Notes: generated from the sequence alone by a model not told the origin. 64,000 nucleotides of DNA from Neolentinus lepideus HHB14362 ss-1 (GCA_001632425.1 KV425558.1:39189-103188), one strand, 5' to 3'. Counted from the first letter of the stretch, positions 33,527 through 45,327 are shown. Numbers and translations: made by a program.

Positions 33527-34423
33527 TCACCACCTTCCAGGGCCTCCAGGTCTGCCGAATCCTCCACCATGATGCTCATGATGCCCATGATGCTCATGAT
33601 GCCCATGATGCCCATGATGGCGACCCGGCTCTTCACCAAATCCGCCTCCAGGACCACCACCAAACCCACCTCCAGGGCCACCATTAAACCCACCAAAATC
33701 TCCTCCAAGTCCGCCACCAAACAGACCGCCGTGGTGTCCTCCATGATGCCCACCTCCTCCGAAACTGCCAAATTCGCCCGGGCCTCCTCCATGATGCCCG
33801 AATCCAGATCCGAATCCGTTGTCATGCCTGCCGAACTCGCCTCCAAACCCGGGAGGTGGTCCGGGCGGGGGACGATGTCCGCCTCCTAACAATCCGCTCA
33901 GCAGACCTCCCTCCGAGTGGTGCCCCAACCCTGAGAAGACCTTCTCAGCGAGCATGGCGGCTGCTGCGCCGCCTCCGGCTGCGAGGAGCGGATTCACATT
34001 CGATGAGCCTGAGGAAGTCTGGTTGTAAGCATGTTGGGATGAATGTTGTTGGTTGGAGGGACGTCCGGTGGCGAGCTTGTAGGCATCGGAGAGGAGGCCG
34101 CGGTCGGAGGGCTGCGGCGGGGAGGCGGAGGCGCTGGGGGAGCTGGGGTAGGGAGAGGAGGAGGAGGAGAGGGAGGGGTTCTTGCGTGGGTCGTCCCAGG
34201 TTGTGAAGGGAGGGGTGCGGGTGGTGTCACTGCGAACATAAGGGTGCAGGTGAATTGGGAACATCGGTAATAACACAGGTGAGACGCACACAAAATACCA
34301 TGCCTTATAATTATCGTCCCATTGCTTGATCCATCCTTGCGGAAGGGGTGCTTCGCCCGGTGCGGAGGAGGAAGGGGGACCGTAGCCTGGATTCGGAATG
34401 GGCGTTGGCATTTGGTACGACAT
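33527..34423 (-). CDS. WW-domain protein with a Gly/His-rich tail
   Basis: Exons 34290-34423 and 33527-34229 (60-bp intron, GTGCGT donor) encode 278 aa from MSYQMPTPIPNPGYG. The intron splits a WW domain at residues about 25-58: LPQGWIKQWDDNYKAWYF then VDTTRTPPFTTWDDPRK, with both signature tryptophans and the final proline region. WW domains bind proline-rich peptides such as PPxY. A Ser/Pro linker follows, then an Ala-rich stretch (GGGAAAAMLAEKVFSGLG). The last 100 residues are Gly/His-rich with GGHHGG, GGGFGGGPGG and HHGHHEHHG repeats. The tail could bind metals or phase-separate; that is inference. Similar WW plus Gly-rich proteins occur in other basidiomycetes, function unknown. Confidence 0.88.
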   Translation of the reverse strand: MSYQMPTPIPNPGYGPPSSSAPGEAPLPQGWIKQWDDNYKAWYFVCVSPVLLPMFPIHLHPYVRSDTTRTPPFTTWDDPRKNPSLSSSSSPYPSSPSASASPPQPSDRGLLSDAYKLATGRPSNQQHSSQHAYNQTSSGSSNVNPLLAAGGGAAAAMLAEKVFSGLGHHSEGGLLSGLLGGGHRPPPGPPPGFGGEFGRHDNGFGSGFGHHGGGPGEFGSFGGGGHHGGHHGGLFGGGLGGDFGGFNGGPGGGFGGGPGGGFGEEPGRHHGHHGHHEHHGHHEHHGGGFGRPGGPGRW

Positions 34424-35147
34424 GGTGGTGAGTCTCTGCAATGGAAATCGTTCAAGCTTAGTATGCGCACCGGGTTATATACGTCGGGATTGCAATGCGC
34501 AGCTCGGTAGCCACGATCGCTCCCATTGCGGGGCCGCTTTTGGCTGTGAGGTCGCCTCGCGGTCACTGCGGTGTTAACTCGGACTCACCTCACGTGTCGC
34601 TATGCTTTTGCGGTCATAAGTGGATTTAGAAATTAGAAATTAGATCCTGTGAAATGTGAACACTGGTTGAGGGACCAGGGACTCTTCGAGCCCGCTCAAT
34701 CTGAAATAATCGAATTCTAACCGTTCTGTAGGTGTGCAGGAACACTCGAGTGCGGCCAATCAGAAGCCAAGAATCCAAATCAACCGCTGCGCGCCGCGCC
34801 ACTGATTCCCACAGTAAGAAGACATCACAAATGCCCGGAAAACACAAACCGGAGCGTAGAAAGTCTATGCCGCATCCTGAATTCATATAAAATTTACCGA
34901 ACATGCTAGTTATATATGCCAGCTTACATTTACAAAGCAAGGTGGAATAACCCAAAATCTGAGTTGCTCAGAGGCCGCACACTGCGGCCAGCCACTACAA
35001 ACTCGGCTTATAGTCACCTGGACTACAGTCGGAGTTTAGCGGAGATTGACACACTACGAACTAAATTGGTCGACGTATTGTGGGACTACAAACACAAGAC
35101 TTTTGAACACCCTGTCCTGAATTGTCTCTTTCCTGTGGGACACGTCC
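34424..35147. other. Divergent intergenic region between the WW gene and URM1
   Basis: About 720 bp that must carry both promoters. No supported gene; short frames only. Confidence 0.5.
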
Positions 35148-35561
35148 ATGTCCGAAATTTCTCTGAAAGTCGAGTTCGGCGGTGGCCTCGAGCTACTCTT
35201 CTCGAATCAAAAGTCGCATCAGCTTTCCCTCCCCACGCGCGTCGCGTCCGACGACTCCACCTCTCCTTTCGGCAAAGAACAAGAGACGAAAGCGCTGGAC
35301 ATTACATATCTGATTCACTGGCTACGAGATCACAGGTTAAAGGAGAGGGTAGAGCTGTTTATGGAGAACGATACAGTGTAAGTGCATGTTGGCTTGAAAT
35401 TGTTGGGGATGCAGTTGTGTATAGGATGTGATTGATGGTCCAGCCGGCCGGGGATCCTGGTTTTGGTTAATGATACAGATTGGGAGCTAGAAGGGGAGGG
35501 TCAGTACGAGATCAAGGATGGCGATGAGATTGTCTTTATATCGACGTTGCACGGAGGCTGA
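35148..35561 (+). CDS. URM1: Ubiquitin-related modifier 1
   Basis: Two exons, 35148-35377 and 35444-35561, encode 115 aa. Urm1 is a sulfur carrier for 2-thiolation of wobble uridine in cytosolic tRNAs (with Uba4, Ncs2, Ncs6) and also a ubiquitin-like modifier. The beta-grasp fold is seen as [13 protein letters not shown], then [38 protein letters not shown] and [14 protein letters not shown] segment [19 protein letters not shown]. The C-terminal di-glycine needed for thiocarboxylation is the last two residues. A short insertion ([17 protein letters not shown]) follows the second strand. Length is normal for fungi. Confidence 0.95.
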
Positions 35562-37071
35562 GTCGGCGCGTGCGTTTCGTCTTTAATTTATTGGTAGACA
35601 TCTGGTTCAAATCTGAGGAAACCCGAGAATGTTGGTGGTATCAGGTACGTGTATTGGCCCCCTTGCTATGTATACTTGATAATGTTCAAGAGACAGGCAG
35701 ATTGGACGAGCATGTCGCTTTGCTGTATCGATAATCTCCAACCCAAGCCTTTGTCCCAACTTGGCACTATTTACTCAGTGCACACGAGTTAGCTACTTTG
35801 GCGAGACGTTTCTCTTTAATAACCCCCTCCGTGGGCGGTGGCATGTTTCACGCGACGGCTCGTCAATTGACGTAGGCCACGCCATGGGCGATAACCAGTC
35901 TGCATCTCCTATCCCATCGAACATGCTGTCCCGCTCTGCCTGAATCATACTCCGATCAGTCGATCCGGAACATGTCAGACCTGCAGCTGTCAGCAACAGA
36001 CATGTTGGCGAATCTCAGTGCTTGATCCCTGCGGATGTATGCGTCCCTCTCTGAGCTGGCCCCCGGTCTACTCGTCCTTCGTGTCAGTGCGGACCTCCCT
36101 ATTCTGGCCCTGAAGATCCTTCTCGGCGATCGTACGCGACCCCCCTCCCCCCGGGGAGCTGGCCTCGGGTATACGTTTGCGAGCGGCAAAGTTTGAACGT
36201 GACGTCCAGAGACAATTACTTTCCGACATTATGTGCCACTTCCTGACAATGTATGCTCCTCTACTAGGATCGGCCGAAGGTCTATACCACTCCGTGGTAG
36301 ACAACGAACGTAGTGTCCTTAGGCACGCACTATCTGATGCTGTAGGCACTCCGGCCTGGGCTAGCCGCCGCGCACGTAGTCCAGCACCATGCAGCCTACA
36401 TACGTCTTTCAACATCCAGTCTCTGCGGTTATGCGCTCCTCACCGAGGCCCAGCCTTCTACACACTGCATTCATCAGCATCGCATTCCAACTCAAGCACA
36501 AGTGTAAAGGGGCGAGCTAGTACTCACTCCCGACGATCATAACTTTCCTCTATGAGAAGTGCAGACATCGTGGACACGGCTAGAAGTGCAAGGAGTGTGA
36601 AGGTAGTAAGCTTTCGGGCTTCTAGAGTCGGGTGTTGCAGTGTCAAGTGAGGCAAGTCGAACGTTGGGATGGCTTAATGCGTTTTCCATGGGATTCCTAT
36701 TGGTGTGGAATGCATCATGCTGGTTCAGGTGCGCGATGTGTTTACTCTGGTACCGGTTTTTTTTTGCCAGAGCGGCTGCGCTGTTAAGCAACGGATGGAT
36801 TTCCCAGACTCGGTATGGTGGTTACTGGATAATCTGCTGGTTGGAATGGTCTAGTATGGTCTGACATGATCACAGTGATGTAATTGACCAAGTGTCAGTA
36901 TTGAGTCAGCTTATAGCACATCTCGATGTGCAAGAACGTATCATTGCACACCGCAATCGCCTGGACACCCTCCTGGATTGTTTATGCATCATTTGTACAG
37001 TGGTCAGACGAATGGAAGCCATCCCACATTCCGCAACGAGACCCGCAGCAGGGCTGTTCACACGAACTGCT
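35562..37071. other. Gene-poor region
   Basis: About 1.5 kb with weak frames on both strands (for example 36177-36542 plus). None has splice support or a domain. A C-rich run occurs at about 36140-36160. The right end (from about 36990) holds an open continuation of the cysteine-peptide frame described separately. Confidence 0.45.
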
Positions 37072-37452
37072 TCACTCGTCACCGCACCCATTGTCACAAC
37101 CGTCCCCACATCCATTGTCGCAGCCGTCGCCGCATCCATCGTTGCACCCGTCGCCGCAGCCACCATTTCCGCCCATCATATCGGTCTCCGGACTGTCGCG
37201 GCTATTTATCCTGGATACCAGTAAGTCAAGTTATAAGTGATAGCTCAAGTAAGCCGCCGATGGAGCTTACATAGCATTGTCTGTGGTGACCAGAGAACCA
37301 GTGATGACCATAGCATCTGCTGCAGGACTGATCGGAGCAACCCCAGCGTTAGCCAACGTCGCAAATTGATGGTGAAGTACCTACGCAGGTGCTGCAGATG
37401 ATAGCACGGCGAGGGCTCCCAAGAAGGCGATGGCAATGACTCTCTTGAACAT
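37072..37452 (-). CDS. Secreted peptide with tandem Cys-Gly-Asp/Asn repeats
   Basis: Visible only after splicing: exons 37385-37452, 37271-37327 and 37072-37210 (introns 57 and 60 bp; GTAGGT and GTAAGC donors, CAG acceptors), total 264 nt, 87 aa. MFKRVIAIAFLGALAVLSSA is a signal peptide. A short linker (residues about 24-57) contains MVITGSLVTTDNAM. From about residue 58 the chain is a tandem array in which a cysteine occurs every fourth residue: CGDG, CNDG, CGDG, CDNG, CGDG, CDNG, then CGDE and stop. That is seven cysteines with an 8-residue C-G-D-G-C-D-N-G period. The mix of Cys, Asp and Gly suggests metal binding or a disulfide ladder; that is inference. I know of no family with this pattern. 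A TATA-like box lies 57 bp upstream. Confidence 0.72.
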
Positions 37453-37508
37453 CTCTCGAGCGCGAAGTCGAAATCTGATTTCGTAGCAAGCAGAGGACCG
37501 CGTTGCGG

Positions 37509-37516
37509 CTTTTATG
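37509..37516 (-). promoter_or_regulatory. TATA-like box of the cysteine-repeat peptide gene
   Basis: CATAAAAG on the minus strand, about 57 bp upstream of the ATG at 37452. Confidence 0.4.
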
Positions 37517-39959
37517 CTTGGTGGTATTTTTAGGGCCCTGCGAGACGGTAATTGAATCCGAAGCGACATAGACTGGGTCTCGTACATCGAAGATATGTCA
37601 TTCGCACTCCTATCATGTGCGTATTGTCACACTTCGCAGGCGTGGTCGGTCGGTTGGTCGTCAAAAGTTACTCTGAGGCTTTCTGTTCCGCGGACGGAAC
37701 GCGTTTCATCCACGATCATGTGTCTAGTTCACATCCTACACTATCTCGTCTTATAGGTAAACCCAGATGTCACTCACGGCTCTCGCGGAATATCCGTATC
37801 CCGCTCATCATACATCTCATTCTCATTCAGAACGGTAAGAAGTCCTTCCCAAACTCTGGGCATTACTAACCCTTGTTAGATCCCGAGATAGATTCAAACA
37901 CAGCTGAGCTCAGTCTCCGACTGTCTATCACATGCGCGTTATATCAACCATGTCAAGCTCACGCAGAAAGCAGTATATGACCTAGACCAGCCTAGAACTC
38001 ATACTATGATCCAAAGTTGCTGAACGTTCCGCAGCACATACTGTTTCATAAAAGTACAGGCAAACTGGATATTGTGTCGCTGAGGGGAAATACACCACAT
38101 GTAAGCTTCCCGTGGTACCGCGTTCTGTCTCTATATAGACTGATACTGCGAGCTTCATTTGACAGCCTTGGGATATTAGAACGCAACAATGGACTCGTAC
38201 TAGAGCTCCGGGCTTTGGGTACGGCTCGGGAACTTCACTCGGGTGGCATGTGTCTGAGTAAGATTATTTATTACAACACGTTGCCACAGTCGCATATTCC
38301 ACGACATTGCTCCGACGCCGTGCCACGTATGCTCAAGTGATACGCCAACCACCAGACGGTATGGGCAGCTCGCCAAGCTTACCATTGGGACAGCTCTGGA
38401 AATGCAGGCATTGGATCTTGCTTCGGACGGCTATTTCACGTTTTTCATGCTACTGAAGGAGCGCCCGATCCTCATCAGACGTACGAATCCGATCATGCGC
38501 CTCCTCTCAAAGTCTTTCGTGTCTAGTATGTTGGATAGCGGTTCGTCTGCCCCGTCTTTGAGCCACCAGTCATGACTTACACTTCTAGCAGAATACCTTA
38601 CGACAATAATCGGACTGTCGTTATCACCTTTTGGACGAGGTGATAATTGAAACGGGACTCTCGCTTCCACAAAATATAACCAGTTGCCGATTGCCACCTT
38701 CTCCAGGAAAGGGTTAGGGCTAATTTGTTGAGCACCGCGGGTCTATCTGTTCCGAGTACTTCCGAGGGGCTAACGGTACCGGTCACCATACATCGTGTGA
38801 ATGCATTGCATCTTTTCATCCTTAGCTAATGCTATTCGCCCTCTGGAAACAAACATTGAATTCGTGAATTCGGTCGCGAGTTGCCTCCATATAGTAGTGC
38901 GTAACGTGTCATTCTTCTACCCCTCATTGATACATATCCTTTCGTTGCATAATAGAATAAACGGCAGAAATTCCCTTGGTTGGATTAGCTTGGTCTTCCA
39001 ACGTACCGGGAACCGTTAATATATTCCAAATCAGAGAGGAGGCTAGTGACAATCGACGACGGTCGGTGACAAAATGATCCGTCCCCGTGTTTTTGTCTTC
39101 TGGATACAGTATTTTGACTTCTGATTCCACAGGCTCCCTGAAGGCTGAATTTCAGTTTAGAAAATATAAATATAGTAATGCTAGTGCCACTCGCCGTTTA
39201 GCAAGCAGACTCAAGTCTAGGAGTCTATCATTAATTACTTGAAAGGGACAGCTCTGAAAAATACGTTGCAGATGGGGACAAATTCCAGGAGAGCGAGGCT
39301 GCGCTTCCTTGTGCAGATATGTTAGAACGGTGTGGAGATGGACGGCTAGTGTCTTCGTTCGTCTATGAAGTGTTGGTGATGCACCAAGCCTGAGTCAAGA
39401 CGGCACTATTCTTAAGTGAGTCATGTTCGAGAGCGATGAAGCAGTGTTGACATTTGTTCTTACAGTGAATGACTTTTGTCGCAATAGACAGGGACATCCG
39501 CATTATGCCATCATCTTACCGTCTGCGCTAGATTCCCTCGCCCACTAAGAGAAAAGTACTGGTCTTCGACATGATTTTGTGGATGCTTCCAGATGACGTA
39601 GATCTTGCGTTAAAAATCGGTCATCTGCAGACGGTGTACGGTGTATTATTATTTTCCTGGACGTTAACATCCTCTTACATAGGGACGACCCAATCATGAA
39701 ATTGGTTCCACTGGAGTTCAGCTTCAAATCTTCTAATGAGCCAAAAATCAGACAGCTAACTTCACATGTGGCCGCATGGCTCGAATAGAATGAGGACCTC
39801 CGTACCGACGAGACCGGACCCCTTCCTGTGATCAGGTAGATAGGTGAAATGTAACATTCATCGGCACGGCAGTTAGAGTGACTTTGGAAGGGTGAATTCG
39901 CCTGTATTCCTAATATATATTGTACTTAGTTTCCTATGAGCTCGAAACCTATCACACGT
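37517..39959. other. Large AT-rich gene-poor region
   Basis: About 2.4 kb. Frames at 38431-38697 and 38598-38819 (minus) overlap and show no recognisable domain. No repeats with clear ends were found by eye. It could contain decayed transposon sequence. Confidence 0.4.
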
Positions 39960-41433
39960 TTAGTTTTGTTCCACAATGTGTTTCACAAGAGGTGCAATGG
40001 TTTTCCGTGTAGCATGTGCATTTCTCTGCTTGTAGATCCTCATCTTGTTCTCATCATGGTCCTTCCGCTGCGAGTCGAACTTCTCGAGCTTCTTCCTCTT
40101 GACCTTAAGCTCCTCGTTATCTTCGAGTCCCTTCCAGAGTCTAGTCGCAAGCTCGTCTCGTTCCTCACCCTCCCTGATAATGAACAACATCTGCCGCTTG
40201 TGCTTTCCCTTCTTGCTGCGGAACGTCGTCAAGATACCCAACACCGTCAGACATCTCTCATCCATCCATTTCTCCGTCTGCATCCAAAACTCCTCGTCCT
40301 CCGGGATCCAGGGCTTTAGGCCTTTCGGTACGGTGGCAAGCCCAACGAGTATTGGCTCGGACGGTGCCCAGTGTGGTGTCAACGAGTACTCTTTGTAATC
40401 TCGGCGCAACAGATCGTAAGTGCTCAAGTGAGAGATTGACGCTTTCTTCTCCTGGAGCACGTTCGTCAAACCAACGATATCCAGTTCTAGCTGAGATCCT
40501 CCTGCACCAGCCACCCACACGAGCGATTGATTCTGCGATTGCGAGGCAGTGGGCAGTAAGAACGCGGCAGCTTCGCGGTCAGCCAGCTCTGCCTTGCCCC
40601 CTGGCTTTAGCCCACTCGTGTCGATCAGGATGCCTGACAGGAGGAGTGTAGCAAGCTCGGGCGTCATACTATCCGGACATTGCTCCTTGAAGAGCTTTGC
40701 TACCAGTGAAGTGCAGCTCCCCGTGGGCACTGCGATTATCCGTGGGTCGGCGGTGTCCTTGTGGTGTCCTTCGTCTTCGTGGTGATCGACGATGGCGACG
40801 ACGCGAGCAGAGGGGTTGTTTTCTGTGTAACGTTGGAGGAGGCGGTTATGGTCGACTAGGACGAATTGGGTGGATGGGAAGCGATTGGATTGGGTCAGTG
40901 GGACGTCGTCAATGCATAAGAGCTGCTTGTCGGAGTCGAATCCGGCAAGCTCAAAAGCATGTATGTTTTCGGCTCGCAGATGCAAATCATTTCTTGGTGT
41001 CTGGCTTAGAGGGACGACCTTCTGGGTCTTACAGGCAATCGAATGGAAAAACGCGTAGCCGAATGAGCTAGCGAGGCTGTCCAGGTCTGTAAAGGAGACG
41101 TGATTAGTATTTGATCTTCAATCGATCGAGGTACTGCCCACCTCCCGCTTCGTTCCCCATTACTACCACCCATTCAGCAGCAGTACCATCATGTACCGCT
41201 GTTAGGTACTGCTCCTTGGCAGTAGCAAGGAAAGCAGGAAGGCTAGAGCTGGCCATCGCAGCTGGGGAACTCGAGATGCTTCTAACGCTGAGATACGAAA
41301 CGCTCGTTTTGACCGCGATGTTAGGAATTGGAGGACTTGCAGAATGCGACGAGATTGCCCTCAAGCTCGGTAAGGTAGACAATGTCCGGTACGCCGAATT
41401 CACAGAACGGCCAAAACGGAGACTCTTTATCAT
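39960..41433 (-). CDS. PPX1: Exopolyphosphatase (DHH/DHHA2 family)
   Basis: Removes terminal phosphates from inorganic polyphosphate. Exons 41142-41433 and 39960-41086 give 1419 nt, 472 aa. The intron lies exactly inside the first metal motif: GNEAG at the exon 1 end joins DLDS at the exon 2 start (D98, D100). Further DHH-family motifs are FVLVDHNR, the name-giving AIVDHHEDEGHH, GSCTSLVAKLF and GILIDTSGLK. The C-terminal DHHA2 half includes ISHLSTYDLLRRDYKEY and GLATVPKGL. The first about 60 residues (MIKSLRFGRSVNSAYRTLST onward) are Arg/Ser-rich without acidic residues, like a mitochondrial presequence. A second start, MASSSLPAF, would give a cytosolic form. The C-terminal 70 residues are an added Lys/Glu-rich tail. 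Confidence 0.92.
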
Positions 41434-42333
41434 AAATTGCCAAACATTAGCTTGGGAACTATGACGATTTGGATAAGATCAGTCTGGATTAAATCCATTC
41501 CGAACCGCATACCAAGGTAATATTTGAACCGATTCCCGAATGGTTTGATTAGCTTCGTTGGTCTTGGACCTTGCAACGGTATTCAATATTGATATTCAGT
41601 GTCGATATCAGTTGCTACATCTTCAAGTTGTCCGGACGAAAATGGAATCCAAGTCATAGATTCAGAAACATGTAAGATATGGAGCACTACACACTGGCGG
41701 ACGTAGACTCAAAAAAGTCATGCTACACGAATGAACTGAACCCCTGTCTAGGGCAGACTCTCATCGATGATTCACTGCATACTAAATACATGCGATACAG
41801 GATACTACAGGAAATTTACATCCAGAGCATGCGCCGAGAGCTATGAGGTTGTACCCTGCCAGACACACAGAACGAGTTGAGAAACCGGTCCAAAATTCAA
41901 ATTTGCGGTGCATTGCCTAAGATTGAACGCAGCGTAAGTATTCCGTTGTGCCAAAGAACATAGACGATGAAATAAGAATGAAGAGGTCAGGATTGCAGAA
42001 TGAAGTCCCCAAGCGGGCAAGTGCCCGTAAGACTGTTGAGCTTGATCTTTGTGAAATTGGTATCATCATAGAAAGTGACAACGAGTGCAGAACGAGAACT
42101 ATAAGCTCACCTAGATCACCAAATTAAAGCTAGAACCTAACATCAAACTTGAACCACTTGAAAACGAGTGTACATGCGAGCAGAGTTAAGACCACAGGAA
42201 AGATTCGAAGGAAGTTTTCGGCGCGTTTATACCAGCAGCCAGTTTCCCACGGTAGGGTGTGGCGGAGGCTCGGACGGGTCGACATTCACATACTTCAACT
42301 TATTGCTAACGAATTCCAACCACACTATACACT
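41434..42333. other. Divergent intergenic region between PPX1 and UPF3
   Basis: About 900 bp of promoter and 5' UTR sequence for the two divergent genes. No supported gene. Confidence 0.5.
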
Positions 42334-43863
42334 ATGCCTGGCACCACAACTGAGAAACCAGAGGCTCACAAGAGATCTCACAGGTTCAAGAAAGAGAAGG
42401 ACTCCTTGAGCTCTCGCAACTCTAGCAATGCCCGCTTGAAGACCGTTGTCCGACGACTGCCCGCGAACCTGCCCGAGGAGGTGTTTTGGCAGAGTGTCGA
42501 GCAGTGGGTGACGCCAGAGACTGCGTCGTGGAAAGTGTTCTATCCTGGAAAGCTCACCAAGCGGTCAGTAGCTCGATGTTGTTCACGGGATGGAGCCTTG
42601 ATGGATCTGCTAGACTGAACAAGGAGAACATCTCTGCCCTTGCCTATATCGCGTTCAAGACCGAAGAACAACTTGCCCTTTTCAGTCGGGAGTATGACGG
42701 GCATCTGTTCAGAGATAAAGCAGGTGGAAATGAATGTCGATGTCTGATCATACGCTGTCTGACGTTTATTTCAAAGGCAACGAGTCACAAGCTGTCGTGG
42801 AGTTTGCGCCGTATCAGAAGATTCCGACTGAAAAGAAGAAGGCAGATGCGCGGCAGGGAACTATTGAGCAAGGTACATTTGTATAACTTTGGGTGTGCAA
42901 GACCGGTTGATAGCCGATGTGTTGCAGATGAGGACTATATCTCCTTCGTTGAATCCCTCAAAGCTGGTCCGAGCAAGACGACCAATAATGAAACTCTACT
43001 CGAGACTCTCAGTGAGAACCATTATCTTTCATTACCTCTGTTGAAACTAAATCTTACTCGTTTTCACAGTCGCCTCAACCCAACCTCCACCTCCGCCAAA
43101 AACCACACCCCTCCTCGAGGCCCTCAAAGCCGAGAGAGACAAGGCCGCACAGAAGAAGGAGGAGACCACCGTAGTGCCCAAAGTCATCCAGAAGAAAGAT
43201 GAGGGAAAAAAGAAGGTTCCCGCGTCCACTCCTGTCCAGCCACCTGCACTCGCTACCGTCGGTAAAAAAGCAGGGAAGAAAGCTCCTCCACAGCCGAAAT
43301 CACCTCCAAAGCCAGCCAAGCAGTCTCATACTCCTGCGAACGGTCCATTGAAACAGCCTCCAACAGCTCCAAAGGCAATGCGGGCCAAACACGACCCCCG
43401 TCCATCCACTCCTACGACGTCTGTTACCCCTGTCACTCCTGCACGCATCGATGAAGATCCTACCCCATCCGCTCAATCTTCTCAGCTCCCACCCGCGCCA
43501 GCACCCGCACACCAACGTAGGCGCCCCGTCATCGGTCTCGCATCCCGCCAGTTCGAAGCGGCGCTGAACGGCGTCGGCGTGCGCGCACGCACTCCCGTTA
43601 CGCCTGTAACTCCCATAACTCCTTCGACTCCTATGGTGACTACAAGTGATCCGAGCGCGAAGTCCAAGGAAGATGAGAACGCACAGCTGTCGTCTAATGC
43701 CGCACAGCCAATTATGTCAAGGGATGGCGCTACTCCGAGGGGCATTTTGATGCGCCCTGCTCCTGATGCCAATACGCCGAGTGATGGTGCGCCTGCGCCT
43801 GGTCCTACTCGGGGTGGGTTTAGAGGACGAGGAAGGGGGAGGGGACGTGGGCGGGGTGCTTAG
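42334..43863 (+). CDS. UPF3: Nonsense-mediated decay factor UPF3
   Basis: Exons 42334-42563, 42614-42723, 42777-42872, 42928-43011 and 43070-43863 sum to 1314 nt, 437 aa. Upf3 bridges Upf2 and ribosome or exon-junction signals in nonsense-mediated mRNA decay. Residues about 35-160 form the Smg4/UPF3 RNP-like domain: LKTVVRRLPANLPEEVFW, then SWKVFYPGKLTKR, SALAYIAFKTEEQLALFSREYDG and AVVEFAPYQKIPTEKKK, which is the conserved order. The rest is a long Pro/Thr/Lys-rich disordered region with TPVTPVTPITPSTP repeats, ending in an RGRG tail (GGFRGRGRGRGRGRGA), a likely RNA-binding and arginine-methylation site. Confidence 0.93.
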
Positions 43864-44201
43864 CATTTATACCATATCTCTTCCTCGTTTCAGGTATTTC
43901 AGCCTGATTGTATACCTAGACCATGGTTTCTCCATTGTTGTATCAGTCAATAGATATGTACAATCCCTAATGATTCTACTAGAACGCTGTATAGCACGGC
44001 TGATGATCTGTCCCAATTCCTGCCAGCCGTACATTTTGTGCAGGATTCTGTGACCATTGTGGCGTGTGAGTGAACCAAACTGCGTGGCAACACTGCGGTG
44101 GCCCGCGTACCGCCAGAGTTCGTGCTCCAGTTCATCTCCATACTCTTGTTTCGGTTGTACATCATCTCATTTCTACTGGTGCCCTACTGACACCTCCGAC
44201 C

Positions 44202-45327
44202 ATGGAACTTGCAAACAAAGTTGCTGCAACCGTCTCGGACGTCGTTGAAGCAGCAGAGGAGTTTGCTGAGAAGATGACGGACGAGGAAGTTGAGGCGTCC
44301 GAGCAGAGCGCAAGCACAGAAGGGAAGAAGTTGACACTGGAGGAGAGGCAGGCGAAGCTCGAGCAGCTGCGTAACAAGATGGTATGTCTTTCGATATCTT
44401 CGACCATAAGAATGAGATACTGAGTAAACTTGGAATTGCATAGCGTTCCTCAGCCGTGGCGAACAGGAAATCTCTCGTGGAGGAGAGCCAGAAACAAAAG
44501 ATCGGTGCAAAGGAACAGGCGCGGCTGGACAGACAGCGCAAGCTTGCTGAAACGTTGAGACTGAAGGCTGACGCGGAGGAGCGAGGCGAGGATGTGGAAA
44601 GACAAAAGAACTGGGAGTACACTATTGAAGAGAATGACGAGTGGGAGAAGAAGAAGGCGCGAAAGGCGAGGCGGGCGGATTTTGAGTTCCACGGTGCGTT
44701 GCAGATCGTGGGTTGGTCCCAGGATGTGGTTTGCTCATTATATATGTGGATGGTTAGACGATGCGCATGCTGCGAGACGAAAGTACAAGAAAGATCTGGA
44801 CTACATCAAGCCTGATCTTGCAGCATACAATCGACAGAAAGAGCTGGCATTGGGCCTCGCACCCGGGACGCTCGTCAAGCAAGGAGAGGGCTCGTCAACA
44901 TCGACAGAGGTCAATTCCTTTCTTCCACCTCGTTTAAGTACATCACTAAGCATATTGTTTCAAACACCAGCTGGTCTCAACAAGCGAAGAGCAACGACGT
45001 GCGGCGGAGATGCTCTACCGTGACGCCAACACCCTGCTGTATGCAGACAACAAACCGAGCGAGGAGGCGATCGATCGCGTCGTCGAGAAGCTCAATCGAG
45101 AGTACGTATTCCCTTTGCTTCCCTCCCCATCATATCCGTGATTTTAATCATCATTCATCAGTATCGACAAGAAGCGTAAATTCTCCCGCAAACGGGCGAA
45201 CGAAGATGAGGGCGACATCACCTATATCAATGAACGGAATAGGGTGTTCAACAAGAAGATTGCACGGTTCTATGATAAATATACCGCGGAGATCCGGGCA
45301 AGCTTCGAGCGTGGTACGGCCTTATAA
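44202..45327 (+). CDS. SYF2: Pre-mRNA splicing factor SYF2
   Basis: Exons 44202-44381, 44444-44693, 44758-44909, 44971-45101 and 45162-45327 total 879 nt, 292 aa. Syf2 belongs to the Prp19-associated (NTC) part of the spliceosome. After an acidic Ala/Glu-rich N-terminus comes a helical Arg/Lys/Glu region ([15 protein letters not shown]). Then the SYF2 domain: [40 protein letters not shown], the typical [20 protein letters not shown], and the end [20 protein letters not shown]. Length and motif order match fungal Syf2. The intergenic gap to UPF3 upstream is only about 340 bp and both are transcribed rightward. Confidence 0.94.

Noticed and set aside
33569..33889. Plus-strand Met/Pro-rich frame opposite the WW gene tail
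   Set aside because: Product of the Gly/His repeat read in antisense; low complexity and no features.
36906..37240. Overlapping open frames on both strands at the cysteine-repeat gene
   Set aside because: They are off-frame readings of the short tandem repeat (Ala/Thr/Met-rich or His/Pro-rich) and lack a signal peptide or splice logic; the spliced minus-strand model explains the region better.
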